Source: a virus
Reading direction: 5' to 3' (one strand)
IMG/VR virus record: IMGVR_UViG_3300020034_000010
Location: 1 to 64,000 of that record
DNA length: 64,000 nucleotides
Shown here: one piece after another, positions 38,921 to 46,720 of the stretch
Numbering within the stretch: the first letter of the stretch is position 1
How the letters are laid out: the number at the start of each line of letters is the position of its first letter
Program-made: the position numbers and the translations under genes
Notes under the pieces: model-generated
The model's input: only the letters and a program-made list of their open reading frames with translations
Database searches by the model: none
Told to the model about the DNA's origin: nothing

Positions 38921-39379
38921 ATGAATCTCAACGCCCTCCTGGCGAAGATTCCTCTGGCAAGCAGTGTGTTCTTGGTCTACGCAGTCGTGGGCCTGATCAT
39001 GCTCTTGGCAGGGACGTTGGAGTACGGGTCCTACAGTGACAACCTGCTCGCCATTGGCCTTGCCTGCGGCGCGCTCGGGGTCCCTCGGGCCATCTCCAAG
39101 GTCGCCAACAACGTCCAGTCCATCAACCTCCTCGGGTTCATCGAGTCGATCCAGGTCCCTTCGATCGTCTTCGTGATCTTCTTAGGGGCCAGCTCGGTCA
39201 GCCTGATCCTCACCACCATCACGTTTGGACAGTTCTCAGAAAACGTGTTGAAGGTCGGGGTCGCCTGCGGCGTCCTACAAGCAACACGCGCCGTCGAGCA
39301 CGTTTTCGCATCAACTGACGTAGCACCGGCAGCACCGTTAGTGGGAGAGCCGGTTTCTCCCGCACCGAGCGGGAATTAG
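38921..39379 (+). CDS. Holin candidate, internally duplicated membrane protein
   Basis: 152 residues after GAAAGGAA. Four hydrophobic stretches; the two halves repeat: LLAGTLEYGSYSDNLLAIGLACGALGVPRAI and LILTTITFGQFSENVLKVGVACGVLQATRAV align throughout. Directly after the endolysin. Position and membrane segments make it the best holin candidate, but two short membrane genes follow that could share the job. Confidence 0.7.
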   Translation: MNLNALLAKIPLASSVFLVYAVVGLIMLLAGTLEYGSYSDNLLAIGLACGALGVPRAISKVANNVQSINLLGFIESIQVPSIVFVIFLGASSVSLILTTITFGQFSENVLKVGVACGVLQATRAVEHVFASTDVAPAAPLVGEPVSPAPSGN

Positions 39380-39386
39380 CGCGGCA

Positions 39387-39414
39387 CCCGGCGGGGCCTA
39401 CGGGCTCCGCCGGG
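39387..39414 (+). terminator. GC-rich terminator-like hairpin
   Basis: CCCGGCGG (39387-39394) pairs with CCGCCGGG (39407-39414), 12-nt loop with further pairing. No U-tract. Separates the holin candidate from the next gene. Confidence 0.55.
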
Positions 39415-39415
39415 G

Positions 39416-39421
39416 TATCGT
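39416..39421 (+). promoter_or_regulatory. Candidate -10 box for a leaderless gene
   Basis: TATCGT followed by 6 nt and GTG 39428. No ribosome binding site is present. Confidence 0.4.
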
Positions 39422-39427
39422 CGTCTC

Positions 39428-39766
39428 GTGGCCCCAACGCCGCAGACCTACGTCAAGCGCTCTCGGTTCTGGCCTCCGCGCGACCGCGAGGACACTCCGA
39501 TCCCGCACAAGATCGAGACGATCGGATTTCTTCGAGCGGTTCCCCACCTGCTGTCGTTTTTCGACAAAGTGGTGCCGGAAGAGTTCTGGACCGAAGAAAC
39601 CGATGTGGCCGGCACGAGGATCGTAATCGCCTGCCCTTGCGGCGAGGAGCCGGTCCTGGAGTATCGGCTCCGCAGCTACTCGATCGCCGAGTGCGGCTGC
39701 GAACGCTTCTTCATGCACGACGGCACGCAGGTCCGGGTCGGCAAGTCCGACGACCCAGCCTCGTAG
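39428..39766 (+). CDS. Cys-rich protein of unknown function
   Basis: 112 residues, GTG start, likely leaderless. C-terminal IACPCGEEPVLEYRLRSYSIAECGCERFFMHDG carries CxC and CxC for a zinc ribbon. N-terminus is basic and Pro-rich. Its last codons overlap TCGTAGATTA box 2. Confidence 0.75.
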   Translation: MAPTPQTYVKRSRFWPPRDREDTPIPHKIETIGFLRAVPHLLSFFDKVVPEEFWTEETDVAGTRIVIACPCGEEPVLEYRLRSYSIAECGCERFFMHDGTQVRVGKSDDPAS

Positions 39767-39770
39767 ATTA
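39761..39770 (+). promoter_or_regulatory. TCGTAGATTA box 2
   Basis: Candidate -10 (TAGATT 39764-39769) 48 nt before GTG 39818; a GGGAGCAGG site lies in the leader. Confidence 0.5.
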
Positions 39771-39817
39771 CAAGGGGCACCCCCTCGCGGGAGCAGGGCG
39801 GTCCCAACGAGACCAAC

Positions 39818-40090
39818 GTGACTGTGGAGCCAACCGATCGAGACGAGCTGAAGGCAGCCATCGAGCTTGCTGAATGGCGAGGGAAGATGGACGAGCGGAT
39901 GCGGAGCGGAGACGGCCGCTTCAAGAAGATCGACGAGACCCTTGAACGAATCGAGACCAAACAGGATGAACAGGGCGAGGATCTCGCCACGATGAAGGCG
40001 AAGGTGGCCTTCTACGGTGGGATCGGGGGCATGGCGGGCTCTGTCGTTGTCGGGGTCATCGTGGCATTCGGGACTAAGGCGCTCGGATGA
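39818..40090 (+). CDS. XhlA-like membrane protein, holin candidate
   Basis: 90 residues, GTG start. A charged coiled coil (RFKKIDETLERIETKQDEQGEDLATMK in pieces) then one membrane helix (FYGGIGGMAGSVVVGVIVAFG): the layout of XhlA-type haemolysin/holin helpers. Coupled to the next membrane protein. Confidence 0.7.
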   Translation: MTVEPTDRDELKAAIELAEWRGKMDERMRSGDGRFKKIDETLERIETKQDEQGEDLATMKAKVAFYGGIGGMAGSVVVGVIVAFGTKALG

Positions 40091-40413
40091 CCACCAAGCT
40101 CAAGCTCCAGCTCATTTTCGGCTTCGCCGGCCTGGTAATTGTCGCCGGCGCCCTCGGTTTCTTCCTGCGGCTCAACGTCGAATCGAACGAACGCACAGAA
40201 GCTGACACGGCCTACCAGAACCAGCTCACCGCGTGTCGTTCCCGCGGCAACGAAATGCGTGAATACGTCTTCTCCCTCGCCGAGGCAGACGCCGAAGATC
40301 CCGACCCGGGCAAGCGGGCCGCGGGGCGCGCTGTGATCTACGGCATGAAGCACGCCGAATACTCCAATGCCAACGGCACGATTCACTGCCAGGAAGCGGT
40401 CAAACAGCCATGA
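40087..40413 (+). CDS. Membrane-anchored protein, spanin- or holin-helper-like
   Basis: 108 residues, ATG in an ATGA overlap. One N-terminal membrane helix ([19 protein letters not shown]), then a soluble helical part with two Cys (TACRSRG, IHCQEA). Topology is like Rz-type or holin-accessory proteins. The next protein has the same N-terminal layout. Confidence 0.65.
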   Translation: MTTKLKLQLIFGFAGLVIVAGALGFFLRLNVESNERTEADTAYQNQLTACRSRGNEMREYVFSLAEADAEDPDPGKRAAGRAVIYGMKHAEYSNANGTIHCQEAVKQP

Positions 40414-41084
40414 GCCACCTGTCTCGCAAGAACAAACTCCAGCTCCTGGCGATGGGGCTCAGCGTCTTGATCGGCGCGGTTTTGCTGGGCCTTCTCGTCC
40501 GCGGCGGCAAAGAACACGAACGGGCAAAGACACAGAAGGCGCAGAGTGCCGCCAGCAAAGCGGAAGGCACCGCCAAACAGGCTCAGAAAACGGCTACGAA
40601 GGCCCACGTCGAATCGAAACAGATCATCCGCTACCTCCGCGGCGAACGGGGTGTGCCGGGCCTCACTGGCGCCGAAGGGCATCCGGGGGAACTTGGCCCG
40701 GCCGGGCTCACCGGCCCTGAAGGAAAGCTCGGGCTCGTCGGGCCTGAAGGTCCCCGCGGTCCCGCTGGCGCAGAGGGACCGCAGGGCGAAATCGGTCCGC
40801 CGGGTCCACAGGGCTCGCGCGGCAACGATGGGTCCAGCGGCTCCAATGGCTCGAACGGTGAAAAGGGCGATCGAGGCGAATCTGGACCACAGGGTGCTGA
40901 AGGAATCGCCGGTAGCCCTGGTTCTCCTGGCGCCGGCGGCGCGGAAGGTCCGCCCGGACCTCCGGGGCCAGAAGGCCCTCCGGGACCACCCGGGCCGGAA
41001 GGACCGCCGGGTCCAGCCGGGGAAGCAACCGTGCTCCACTGCACGGAAATTGCGCCCGGCGAATTCACCTGTGAACCAGCTTAA
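40410..41084 (+). CDS. Membrane-anchored collagen-like protein
   Basis: 224 residues. Residues 12-30 form a membrane helix ([19 protein letters not shown]), 33-70 are a Lys/Ala helix, and about 78-205 are Gly-X-Y collagen repeats ([10 protein letters not shown] type, many PGPP). A short Cys-bearing end follows ([15 protein letters not shown]). Collagen repeats in phages normally trimerise fibres; here the anchor puts the rod outside the host membrane, or in the cytoplasm if inverted. Coupled to two other membrane genes. Confidence 0.85.
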   Translation: MSHLSRKNKLQLLAMGLSVLIGAVLLGLLVRGGKEHERAKTQKAQSAASKAEGTAKQAQKTATKAHVESKQIIRYLRGERGVPGLTGAEGHPGELGPAGLTGPEGKLGLVGPEGPRGPAGAEGPQGEIGPPGPQGSRGNDGSSGSNGSNGEKGDRGESGPQGAEGIAGSPGSPGAGGAEGPPGPPGPEGPPGPPGPEGPPGPAGEATVLHCTEIAPGEFTCEPA

Positions 41085-41086
41085 CC

Positions 41087-41115
41087 TTGCGCTCGCCGCC
41101 GGGCTGATGTATACC
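41087..41115 (+). promoter_or_regulatory. Candidate promoter for the packaging operon
   Basis: TTGCGC (41087-41092), 17-bp spacer, TATACC (41110-41115) before ATG 41139. Same -35 as the minus-strand promoter at 14416. Confidence 0.55.
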
Positions 41116-41138
41116 TGCCCCTTGGCTAGTAGCGAACA

Positions 41139-41498
41139 ATGGCTGTAAGAACCAACTGGCACGAGGACGCAGATAGGACCGGCTCATCGGTAGTCGATCC
41201 GTTTGACCTGCCATCCTCCGCGCCAGTGGCGGTGACGGCCCCCTTATCCCTTGATCTCCCCTTCGATGAGCTGGAGCGGCGCATCAAGATGCTCCTCCAC
41301 CGCGAGGCTTTCCTCTGCAAGGAGGGACTCACCTGCGCGATCAAGGACAACCCCGAGGGGACCTGCCTGGGCTGCCCACTAAACGAGGTCGGCAGCGATA
41401 GCGCCAAAGGCGCACTGTGCAAAATCGGCTGCGAACAAGAGCGTGTGCAGACGATGATGCTCGCCAAACATGCCCAGCCAGCCCAGCCGAAGTGGTAG
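41139..41498 (+). CDS. Cys-rich protein of unknown function
   Basis: 119 residues. Helical middle (PFDELERRIKMLLHREAF) with FLCKEGLTCAIK, TCLGCPLNE and LCKIGCEQE: six Cys in pairs, probable zinc or iron-sulphur cluster. First gene after the candidate promoter at 41087. Position before the terminase genes is where small regulators are found, but no role is assignable. Confidence 0.75.
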   Translation: MAVRTNWHEDADRTGSSVVDPFDLPSSAPVAVTAPLSLDLPFDELERRIKMLLHREAFLCKEGLTCAIKDNPEGTCLGCPLNEVGSDSAKGALCKIGCEQERVQTMMLAKHAQPAQPKW

Positions 41499-41958
41499 GG
41501 GCGCCGGTCCTCGGCCCTACAAGCAGCGCCGAGCCCGGACGATCTTCCTGCGTGTTCCCTACTCGGAGTGGGGCGCGGTCAAGGCGGGTCGCAAGCGCGA
41601 GTTCAGAGCCTCTCCGAAAGCGACACCGCAGCTCTGGGACGTTGATCCTCCCCTGCCGGTAGTTGCATACGCGATCTCGAAGGCACTTGGCTACCGATCG
41701 CAGCTCATGATCCTGGAGGAGACGTGGCGCGAGCCCCTCGGCGCGATCTCGGCCGAGTCGCTGAAGCAGGAGGGCCAGCCCGACATCGCCCACTTCCGGC
41801 GCTACTGGATGGGCCGCGAGCACACAGCCTTCAAACCCACCCGGTTGGTCTCGGTCTTTCGAGTCCGGCCCTGGCAGCCCTCTGACTTCGCCACCATGGG
41901 CGAGCGTCTCCTAGAGCGGCTCTACGGCGAATTCCTTGGCGACGTTAGAGCAGGTTGA
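41470..41958 (+). CDS. ASCH-like conserved phage protein
   Basis: 162 residues, overlapping the upstream stop by 29 bp. TIFLRVPYSEWGAVKAGRKREFRA, LPVVAYAISKALGYRSQLMILEETW in pieces, HFRRYWMGR and FRVRPWQ are blocks of a phage family resembling ASCH/PUA RNA-binding folds (K/R-x-x-E-F-R near the start). RNA or modified-base binding is possible. Lies next to HNH and terminase genes. Confidence 0.7.
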   Translation: MPSQPSRSGRGAGPRPYKQRRARTIFLRVPYSEWGAVKAGRKREFRASPKATPQLWDVDPPLPVVAYAISKALGYRSQLMILEETWREPLGAISAESLKQEGQPDIAHFRRYWMGREHTAFKPTRLVSVFRVRPWQPSDFATMGERLLERLYGEFLGDVRAG

Positions 41959-42325
41959 ATTCGCCGAGGAGGCCCGGTCGCAGCGGATCTGTGCCGCCGA
42001 GGGGTGCCGTAGGAATTGGCCATGGCACCCACACCACGTAGTCAAACGCCAGGACCTCGAAAGGGCGCTCGGGCTCAGCAAATACAACGAGGCCGACCAC
42101 GCGATCCTCTGGGACCCGCGGAACTGCCTGCGGCTCTGTCCCGACTGCCACATGAACCACCACGGGCTCTACAAGCTGAAGCTGAAGGTCCTGCGTCCCG
42201 CAAGTTACGAGTTTGCCTTCGAGCATTTGCGTGCCGGCGCCGGCGAGTACCTTCGACACCATTACGATGGCGACGATCCGAGGCTAGAGGAATATGAACG
42301 GACCTATCACGATCTGCAAAGTTGA
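41936..42325 (+). CDS. HNH endonuclease
   Basis: 129 residues, TTG start overlapping the upstream gene by 23 bp. ICAAEGCRRNWPWHPHHVVKRQDL, LWDPRNCLRLCPDCHMNHH: HNH core (HPHH, N, H...H) with two CxxC-type zinc pairs. HNH proteins beside the terminase are needed for packaging cleavage in many siphoviruses, so this is probably a packaging nuclease and not a homing enzyme. Confidence 0.88.
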   Translation: MATLEQVEFAEEARSQRICAAEGCRRNWPWHPHHVVKRQDLERALGLSKYNEADHAILWDPRNCLRLCPDCHMNHHGLYKLKLKVLRPASYEFAFEHLRAGAGEYLRHHYDGDDPRLEEYERTYHDLQS

Positions 42326-42947
42326 GGCGCCCGGCGGCGGCGAGGTCCTGCTCCGCTCCGAGGCCGAGGTCCAGCTCTATGAGGAGATGTCCGCGGCCTA
42401 CCAGAATGACTATCGCCTGGTGCGCCAGAGCGAGAAAGTCCTGCTCGGCTCGATCCTGAGCCAGGCGCTGATCCTCTTTCGCGCCCAGACCGAAATGACC
42501 GGCGTCAAGGCGACGACCGACAACAACGGTGTGCCCAACGGCTATGAGGAGGTCAAGCTCAGCAGCACGGAGCGCACAGCCCTCCAGAAGACGATCTCCG
42601 AAGCCACCAAGGAGATCCGCGAGATCGAGAAGGCGCTCGGCATCGACAAGAAGTCGCGCGACTCCGGCGGACAAGAAAACGTCGCTACGTACCTGACGAC
42701 ACTGAAGCGTGCAGCGCACAGGATGGGTGTACATATCCATCGCCGAGTGAAACTCTACGAGGAATTCGCGATGGAGCTTCGCTGGCGGTTGCGTTTGCTC
42801 CGCAACGGTGACGACGAGGATAAAAAATACCACGACATCTCGCCCGAGAAAATATGCGCATGGTCTGAGAATAAACTCGCGGAAATAGAAGAGTTCGACA
42901 AACTGTTCGCAAAATCACAATCAAAACTATTCGGAGGCAAACTGTGA
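42294..42947 (+). CDS. Probable terminase small subunit
   Basis: 217 residues, ATG within the HNH end. Helical: LLGSILSQALILFRAQTEMTG, STERTALQKTISEATKEIREIEKAL in pieces, MGVHIHRRVKLYEEFAMELRWRLRLL. Size, helical build and position two genes upstream of the large subunit fit a DNA-recognising small terminase, though no classical helix-turn-helix is plain at the N-terminus. Confidence 0.6.
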   Translation: MNGPITICKVEAPGGGEVLLRSEAEVQLYEEMSAAYQNDYRLVRQSEKVLLGSILSQALILFRAQTEMTGVKATTDNNGVPNGYEEVKLSSTERTALQKTISEATKEIREIEKALGIDKKSRDSGGQENVATYLTTLKRAAHRMGVHIHRRVKLYEEFAMELRWRLRLLRNGDDEDKKYHDISPEKICAWSENKLAEIEEFDKLFAKSQSKLFGGKL

Positions 42948-43144
42948 CATGTGAGGAGAGGTTGGCACAGGCGGCGACGATCGGTGATGCCATGGCCGAC
43001 ATGCTGAGCGACGTGTATCCCGAAGGCACGGAGCAGATCCGCGAGAACTGGAGCACGCTGATGGCCGACTGCCAGCGCGCCGGCGCCGTGCCAGCACCCT
43101 CCGAGCCCGGTGATTACATGGAGGAGTGGGCAGGCACCGACTGA
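42944..43144 (+). CDS. Small protein of unknown function
   Basis: 66 residues, GTG start. MTCEERLAQAATIGDAMADMLSDVYP, helical and acidic with two Cys. Coupled to both neighbours. Confidence 0.7.
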   Translation: MTCEERLAQAATIGDAMADMLSDVYPEGTEQIRENWSTLMADCQRAGAVPAPSEPGDYMEEWAGTD

Positions 43145-43656
43145 TGATCAAGCGAACGATCCAATGTCTCCGTCGGCGCGAATTCAAGGCGCTGCTAGAG
43201 GACTTCGTGGAGCCGGAGTACATCGGGCACGAAGACTGCCCGCTGATGGTGCGCTACACCCTGTTCTATCGGCTCGGGGTCAAGGTCACCATCCACTACT
43301 TCCCCCCGGAAGTCACGGACAAGGACCCGCACGATCATCCCAGCGCATTCGTCAGCCTGATCCTGAAGGGCGGCTACTTCAACACCGAGTGGGTCAAGGT
43401 TGATCTCCCCGGCCAGGAGTACATGCAAGAGTTGGAGTGGATCGAGCGCGGCCGGTTCATCTACCGACCTGCGAAGCACATGCACATCGTCGAGACCAAC
43501 CATCTCGGCGCCTGGACCTTCGTCGTCATGGGGCCGAAGTCTCGGCCGTGGGGATTTCTGCGGCTGGTTGATCAGAGCTGGTGGCCCTTCGAAAGGTACG
43601 TCGAGAAATTTGGCGGGACGGCTCGTTGCGAGACCGATGATGGATCTCGAACGTAA
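43144..43656 (+). CDS. Cupin-fold protein
   Basis: 170 residues from ATG 43144 (TGATG). DKDPHDHPSAFVSLILKGGYFNTEW gives the HxH motif of cupin box 1, and FIYRPAKHMHIVE the His of box 2, followed by WTFVVMGPKSRPWGFL. Three His can bind a metal. Cupins of this kind occur in phages beside terminase with no known role; a small-molecule or peptide hydroxylase is possible. Confidence 0.75.
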   Translation: MIKRTIQCLRRREFKALLEDFVEPEYIGHEDCPLMVRYTLFYRLGVKVTIHYFPPEVTDKDPHDHPSAFVSLILKGGYFNTEWVKVDLPGQEYMQELEWIERGRFIYRPAKHMHIVETNHLGAWTFVVMGPKSRPWGFLRLVDQSWWPFERYVEKFGGTARCETDDGSRT

Positions 43657-45428
43657 TGGTCGCCCTGAAGGAACTGCCGGAGTTCCTTGAGAAGGGCGTC
43701 TACCCGGACACCGAGGACGACAAGATCCTTGGTGAGATCGCCGAACTCGCAGGTAGTCAGTTTCTGCCCGAAGGTGACTATGACCTTGACCTCGACGATT
43801 TCCTGCTGTACTCGATGCTCACCGACTCGATCTACGCGGCCGAGCTGCTGTGGGACGACCCGACCAACCACGAATTCGGCGGGCTCTACCGTGTCAAGGA
43901 CTACCAGTACCCGCTCTGGCGCCACGAAGGTACCTACGCCGGTTTCGCCTGTGCTCGCGCGGTAGGCAAGACCGAGAGCATCAAGGGGGACGCCTTCTCT
44001 CACGCCTTCAAACGGCTCGGGGAGAACATGCTGGTGACGGCGCCGGAGCTGATCCACCTTCAACCTCTGACCAACTCGATCGAGGAACGGATTCGCGACA
44101 CCAGGCTGACCCGCGACTTCCTTGATCTCCGCGGCGGCAAGACCGGCTTCACACACAAACCGTTCGGGGTCGAGTTTGCCGACGGGACCAAGATCGTCGG
44201 CCGTATCCCCAGACTCACCGGTACTGGTGTCAAGGGGCAGCATCAGCCCGACCTCCGCATCGAGGAGGCCCAGGACTACCCGAAGCGTGGGTGGGATGAG
44301 GTTCACGAGACAGTCAACAAGGGTGGTGTCGATTGGAAAGGTGATCCCGACTTCACCTACTGGTTCTACGGGGTGCATTCGGGCGCGCGCGACTCGGGGT
44401 TCTACTCTCGTGCCGGCAACTCCTCCTTCAAACTGAAGACGATCACCAAGCTTCAGACGGTCGAGTGGAACAAAGCCGAGAAGGACGCTGCACTCGCGGC
44501 CTACGGTGGCTCCAACTCGCCGGACTATCGCCGCAACATCCTCGGCGAGGCTGGGTCGCCGGCAAGCCCCTACTTCGTGATGTCGAGGCTGATGGCGACG
44601 ATCGACCAAGACGAAGAGAGCGACTACAACCAGAACCAGTACGTCTCCCAGCAGATCCACGCAGAGGAGATCGAGGATCTCGACATGTCGATGACCGACG
44701 TGCTCGACCTGCCGGTCAACTACGGGCCGATTCATGGGGGGATGGATGTAGGGCTCACCGAGTCGCCGACGGTGATCGTGTTGTTCTCGAAGGAGAAGGT
44801 CGCTGGCCGTGATCGACTGAAACTGTTGCGGATGTATCACCTGTGGCGCCTGCGGCCAAAGCAGATCAGGGAAACGCTCTATGCCCTCGACTATCACTTC
44901 GGCAAGAAGCTGCTCAGCTTCGGCATGGATGTCACCGGGCTCGGCTTCCCGATGTTCCAGGAGATGGAAGACGACGAGACCGCTCCAAAGCACCTACTAG
45001 AAATCAGTCGGGGCTACTTCTTCAATGCCTCTGTTCCAGTGGGTATCAACAAAGACTTCGTGCGCGAGGACACCGACGGTCAGCTTCGCGACCAGTATGG
45101 ATCGGCGGTGAAGAAAGAGATCGATCCGCTCTCCGGCGAGGAACGTTACATCTCCCTGATGCCGATGATCGAGGCCAGCACCCGCTACGTCCGCGACTGG
45201 GTGGATACCGGGACGCTAATGCTGCCCTTCGATCGCGAAGTGGTCGGTGACATGCAGGGCGAGACCCACCAGCGAGTGAAAGCCGTCGGGGAACGGCGAG
45301 GCAAGAAGCCGAACTCGATGCACATCCTGGACGCGATCCGCGGCGCCGGCATGGCTGAGCGAGCCGAAGAAATTGAGGCCGAGATCGGCAACGAGCCCCA
45401 GGAAGAAGTACTGGACTTGGTGGGATGA
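43656..45428 (+). CDS. terL: Terminase large subunit
   Basis: 590 residues, ATG in a TAATG overlap. ATPase: CARAVGKTES (98-107, Walker A variant), LRIEEAQD (200-207, Walker B with catalytic E). Nuclease: GGMDVGLTESPTVIVLF (D364), FGMDVTGLG, and a late ILDAIRGAG. It drives DNA into proheads and cuts the concatemer. Longer than many (about 500), with a long N-terminal extension of about 85 residues. Confidence 0.93.
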   Translation: MVALKELPEFLEKGVYPDTEDDKILGEIAELAGSQFLPEGDYDLDLDDFLLYSMLTDSIYAAELLWDDPTNHEFGGLYRVKDYQYPLWRHEGTYAGFACARAVGKTESIKGDAFSHAFKRLGENMLVTAPELIHLQPLTNSIEERIRDTRLTRDFLDLRGGKTGFTHKPFGVEFADGTKIVGRIPRLTGTGVKGQHQPDLRIEEAQDYPKRGWDEVHETVNKGGVDWKGDPDFTYWFYGVHSGARDSGFYSRAGNSSFKLKTITKLQTVEWNKAEKDAALAAYGGSNSPDYRRNILGEAGSPASPYFVMSRLMATIDQDEESDYNQNQYVSQQIHAEEIEDLDMSMTDVLDLPVNYGPIHGGMDVGLTESPTVIVLFSKEKVAGRDRLKLLRMYHLWRLRPKQIRETLYALDYHFGKKLLSFGMDVTGLGFPMFQEMEDDETAPKHLLEISRGYFFNASVPVGINKDFVREDTDGQLRDQYGSAVKKEIDPLSGEERYISLMPMIEASTRYVRDWVDTGTLMLPFDREVVGDMQGETHQRVKAVGERRGKKPNSMHILDAIRGAGMAERAEEIEAEIGNEPQEEVLDLVG

Positions 45429-45613
45429 AGATCAGCGTAGAGCGTCATCTTTGGCCAATCCCTCGGCCCTATATCGAGCGGGGGTGGGAAGTTCACAGCA
45501 TGTGGATCGCCTTTGTGATCGGCAATAAATTCACGGACGATGTATTCAGCCTCACCTTGGAGTACAGGCTCTCGGAACGCCAGTATCAATTTCTGCTGAA
45601 GGTCTTCGGATGA
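45425..45613 (+). CDS. Small protein of unknown function
   Basis: 62 residues, ATG in the terminase stop. ISVERHLWPIPRPYIERGWEVHSMWIAFVIG, aromatic-rich. No family recognised. Confidence 0.65.
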   Translation: MKISVERHLWPIPRPYIERGWEVHSMWIAFVIGNKFTDDVFSLTLEYRLSERQYQFLLKVFG

Positions 45614-46017
45614 CCTACGAGGAAGTCAAAGACCGGATCATCGAAGTTGCGGCCGTTCATCTGCCAGAGACGCCCGAGGACATGGCCAGCAGGATCAAGA
45701 TTGAAGTGCTCGAAGCCCACCTGCTCTACACGGCTCGCGCGCGCGGCATCCTCGAAGAAGCCCGGTTGGCCATGGAGGATCGCTACGAAGAAATAGACGA
45801 TACCTGGCGGAAACTTACGGGCTACGAGATGTATCTCAACGGGAAACCGAAATCTCAAACTGACATCGACGAAGCCAAGCGCCAGGTAGATCCGAACCTA
45901 TTCGGTGAGAGGCGTCTCATTATGAAACTTCTGCGACAGGTCGGTAATCAAATCCGCCGCCTTGAGAAAGACGACGCCGTGGCGTCACGTTCCTACACGA
46001 TGCTGACGGGTTCGTAG
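45610..46017 (+). CDS. Helical protein of unknown function
   Basis: 135 residues. VKDRIIEVAAVHLPETPEDMASRIKIE in pieces, LEEARLAMEDRYEEIDDTWR, then RRLIMKLLRQVGNQIRRLEKDD: three long helices. Ends with GSTAG inside TCGTAGATTA box 3. May be a packaging or portal helper. Confidence 0.75.
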   Translation: MTYEEVKDRIIEVAAVHLPETPEDMASRIKIEVLEAHLLYTARARGILEEARLAMEDRYEEIDDTWRKLTGYEMYLNGKPKSQTDIDEAKRQVDPNLFGERRLIMKLLRQVGNQIRRLEKDDAVASRSYTMLTGS

Positions 46018-46021
46018 ATTA
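46012..46021 (+). promoter_or_regulatory. TCGTAGATTA box 3
   Basis: TAGATT (46015-46020) then 6 nt and ATG 46027: -10 box of a leaderless gene. Confidence 0.6.
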
Positions 46022-46026
46022 CGTAG

Positions 46027-46650
46027 ATGGAAACGTTCCTGATCGCCCCGTCCGAGCGCGCGCGGCTTTCACTGCGCCGCTACCAACGCAACGACGAGCC
46101 CTGTCCCCACGGCTATCACAATGCCTCGGCTCCGATCGGGTTTGTGCCCATGACGATCGGCGGCGAGGAAAACTATGAGTTCGACTCGCCGGAGAAGCCC
46201 GCAAAGGACGATCCGCGGTGGCCGGTCAAATGCGAGCACTGCACCTACCACTTCGCCCCGGACGATTGCTGGCAGCTCTCTATCCAGCCGCTGTACGTGG
46301 CCGCAGATGGCCGTGAGACCAGCCTGCACGACGCTCCTACCGGCGCGATGTGGGATGCCTTCTGGTTGCCCGACAACTACAAGATCAACGGCTCAGGGCC
46401 TTGCTGGATCGTCAGGCTGCCCAATGGCGATGATTGGACCATGGGCTCGAACGCGACCAACTGCCCCCGCGAGGGCGAGGACCACGACTGCTGGTGCGTA
46501 CATGGGGAGGCGCCGAAGCTGACTGTGGACAAGAATCCCGAGCCCGGCCGAACTACCTGCAACGCCGGCGGCGGTTCGATCTGGGCTGGCCAGGGAACCG
46601 AGCGTGATTGGCACGGTTTCCTGCGGGATGGGCAGCTCGTTCAGGCTTAA
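46027..46650 (+). CDS. Conserved phage protein of unknown function
   Basis: 207 residues, likely leaderless. VKCEHCTYHFAPDDCWQ (zinc-like), GPCWIVRLPNGDDWTMGSNATNCPREGEDHDCWCVHG, then CNAGGGSIWAGQGTERDWHGFLRDG. This set of blocks recurs in hypothetical proteins of many phages; fold and role are unknown to me. Just upstream of the portal. Confidence 0.8.
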   Translation: METFLIAPSERARLSLRRYQRNDEPCPHGYHNASAPIGFVPMTIGGEENYEFDSPEKPAKDDPRWPVKCEHCTYHFAPDDCWQLSIQPLYVAADGRETSLHDAPTGAMWDAFWLPDNYKINGSGPCWIVRLPNGDDWTMGSNATNCPREGEDHDCWCVHGEAPKLTVDKNPEPGRTTCNAGGGSIWAGQGTERDWHGFLRDGQLVQA

Positions 46651-46704
46651 CTCTCGGAAAAAGGGCCTTAGCCGGGTCCGTGGACAGGCTTAGTCCGAGG
46701 GCGC

Positions 46705-46714
46705 TCGTACATTA
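46705..46714 (+). promoter_or_regulatory. TCGTACATTA box 4
   Basis: TACATT (46708-46713), 7 nt, ATG 46721 of the portal gene: leaderless layout. CTCGGA (46653-46658) and TCCGAG (46693-46698) form a wide inverted repeat just upstream. Confidence 0.6.
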
Positions 46715-46720
46715 CTAGCG

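Noticed and set aside
40640-41020. Tandem DNA repeat in the lysis region
   Set aside because: Explained by Gly-X-Y collagen codons; not a separate DNA element.
43572-44993. 473-codon open frame on the minus strand
   Set aside because: Antisense of the large terminase, no ribosome site, composition of a shadow frame.
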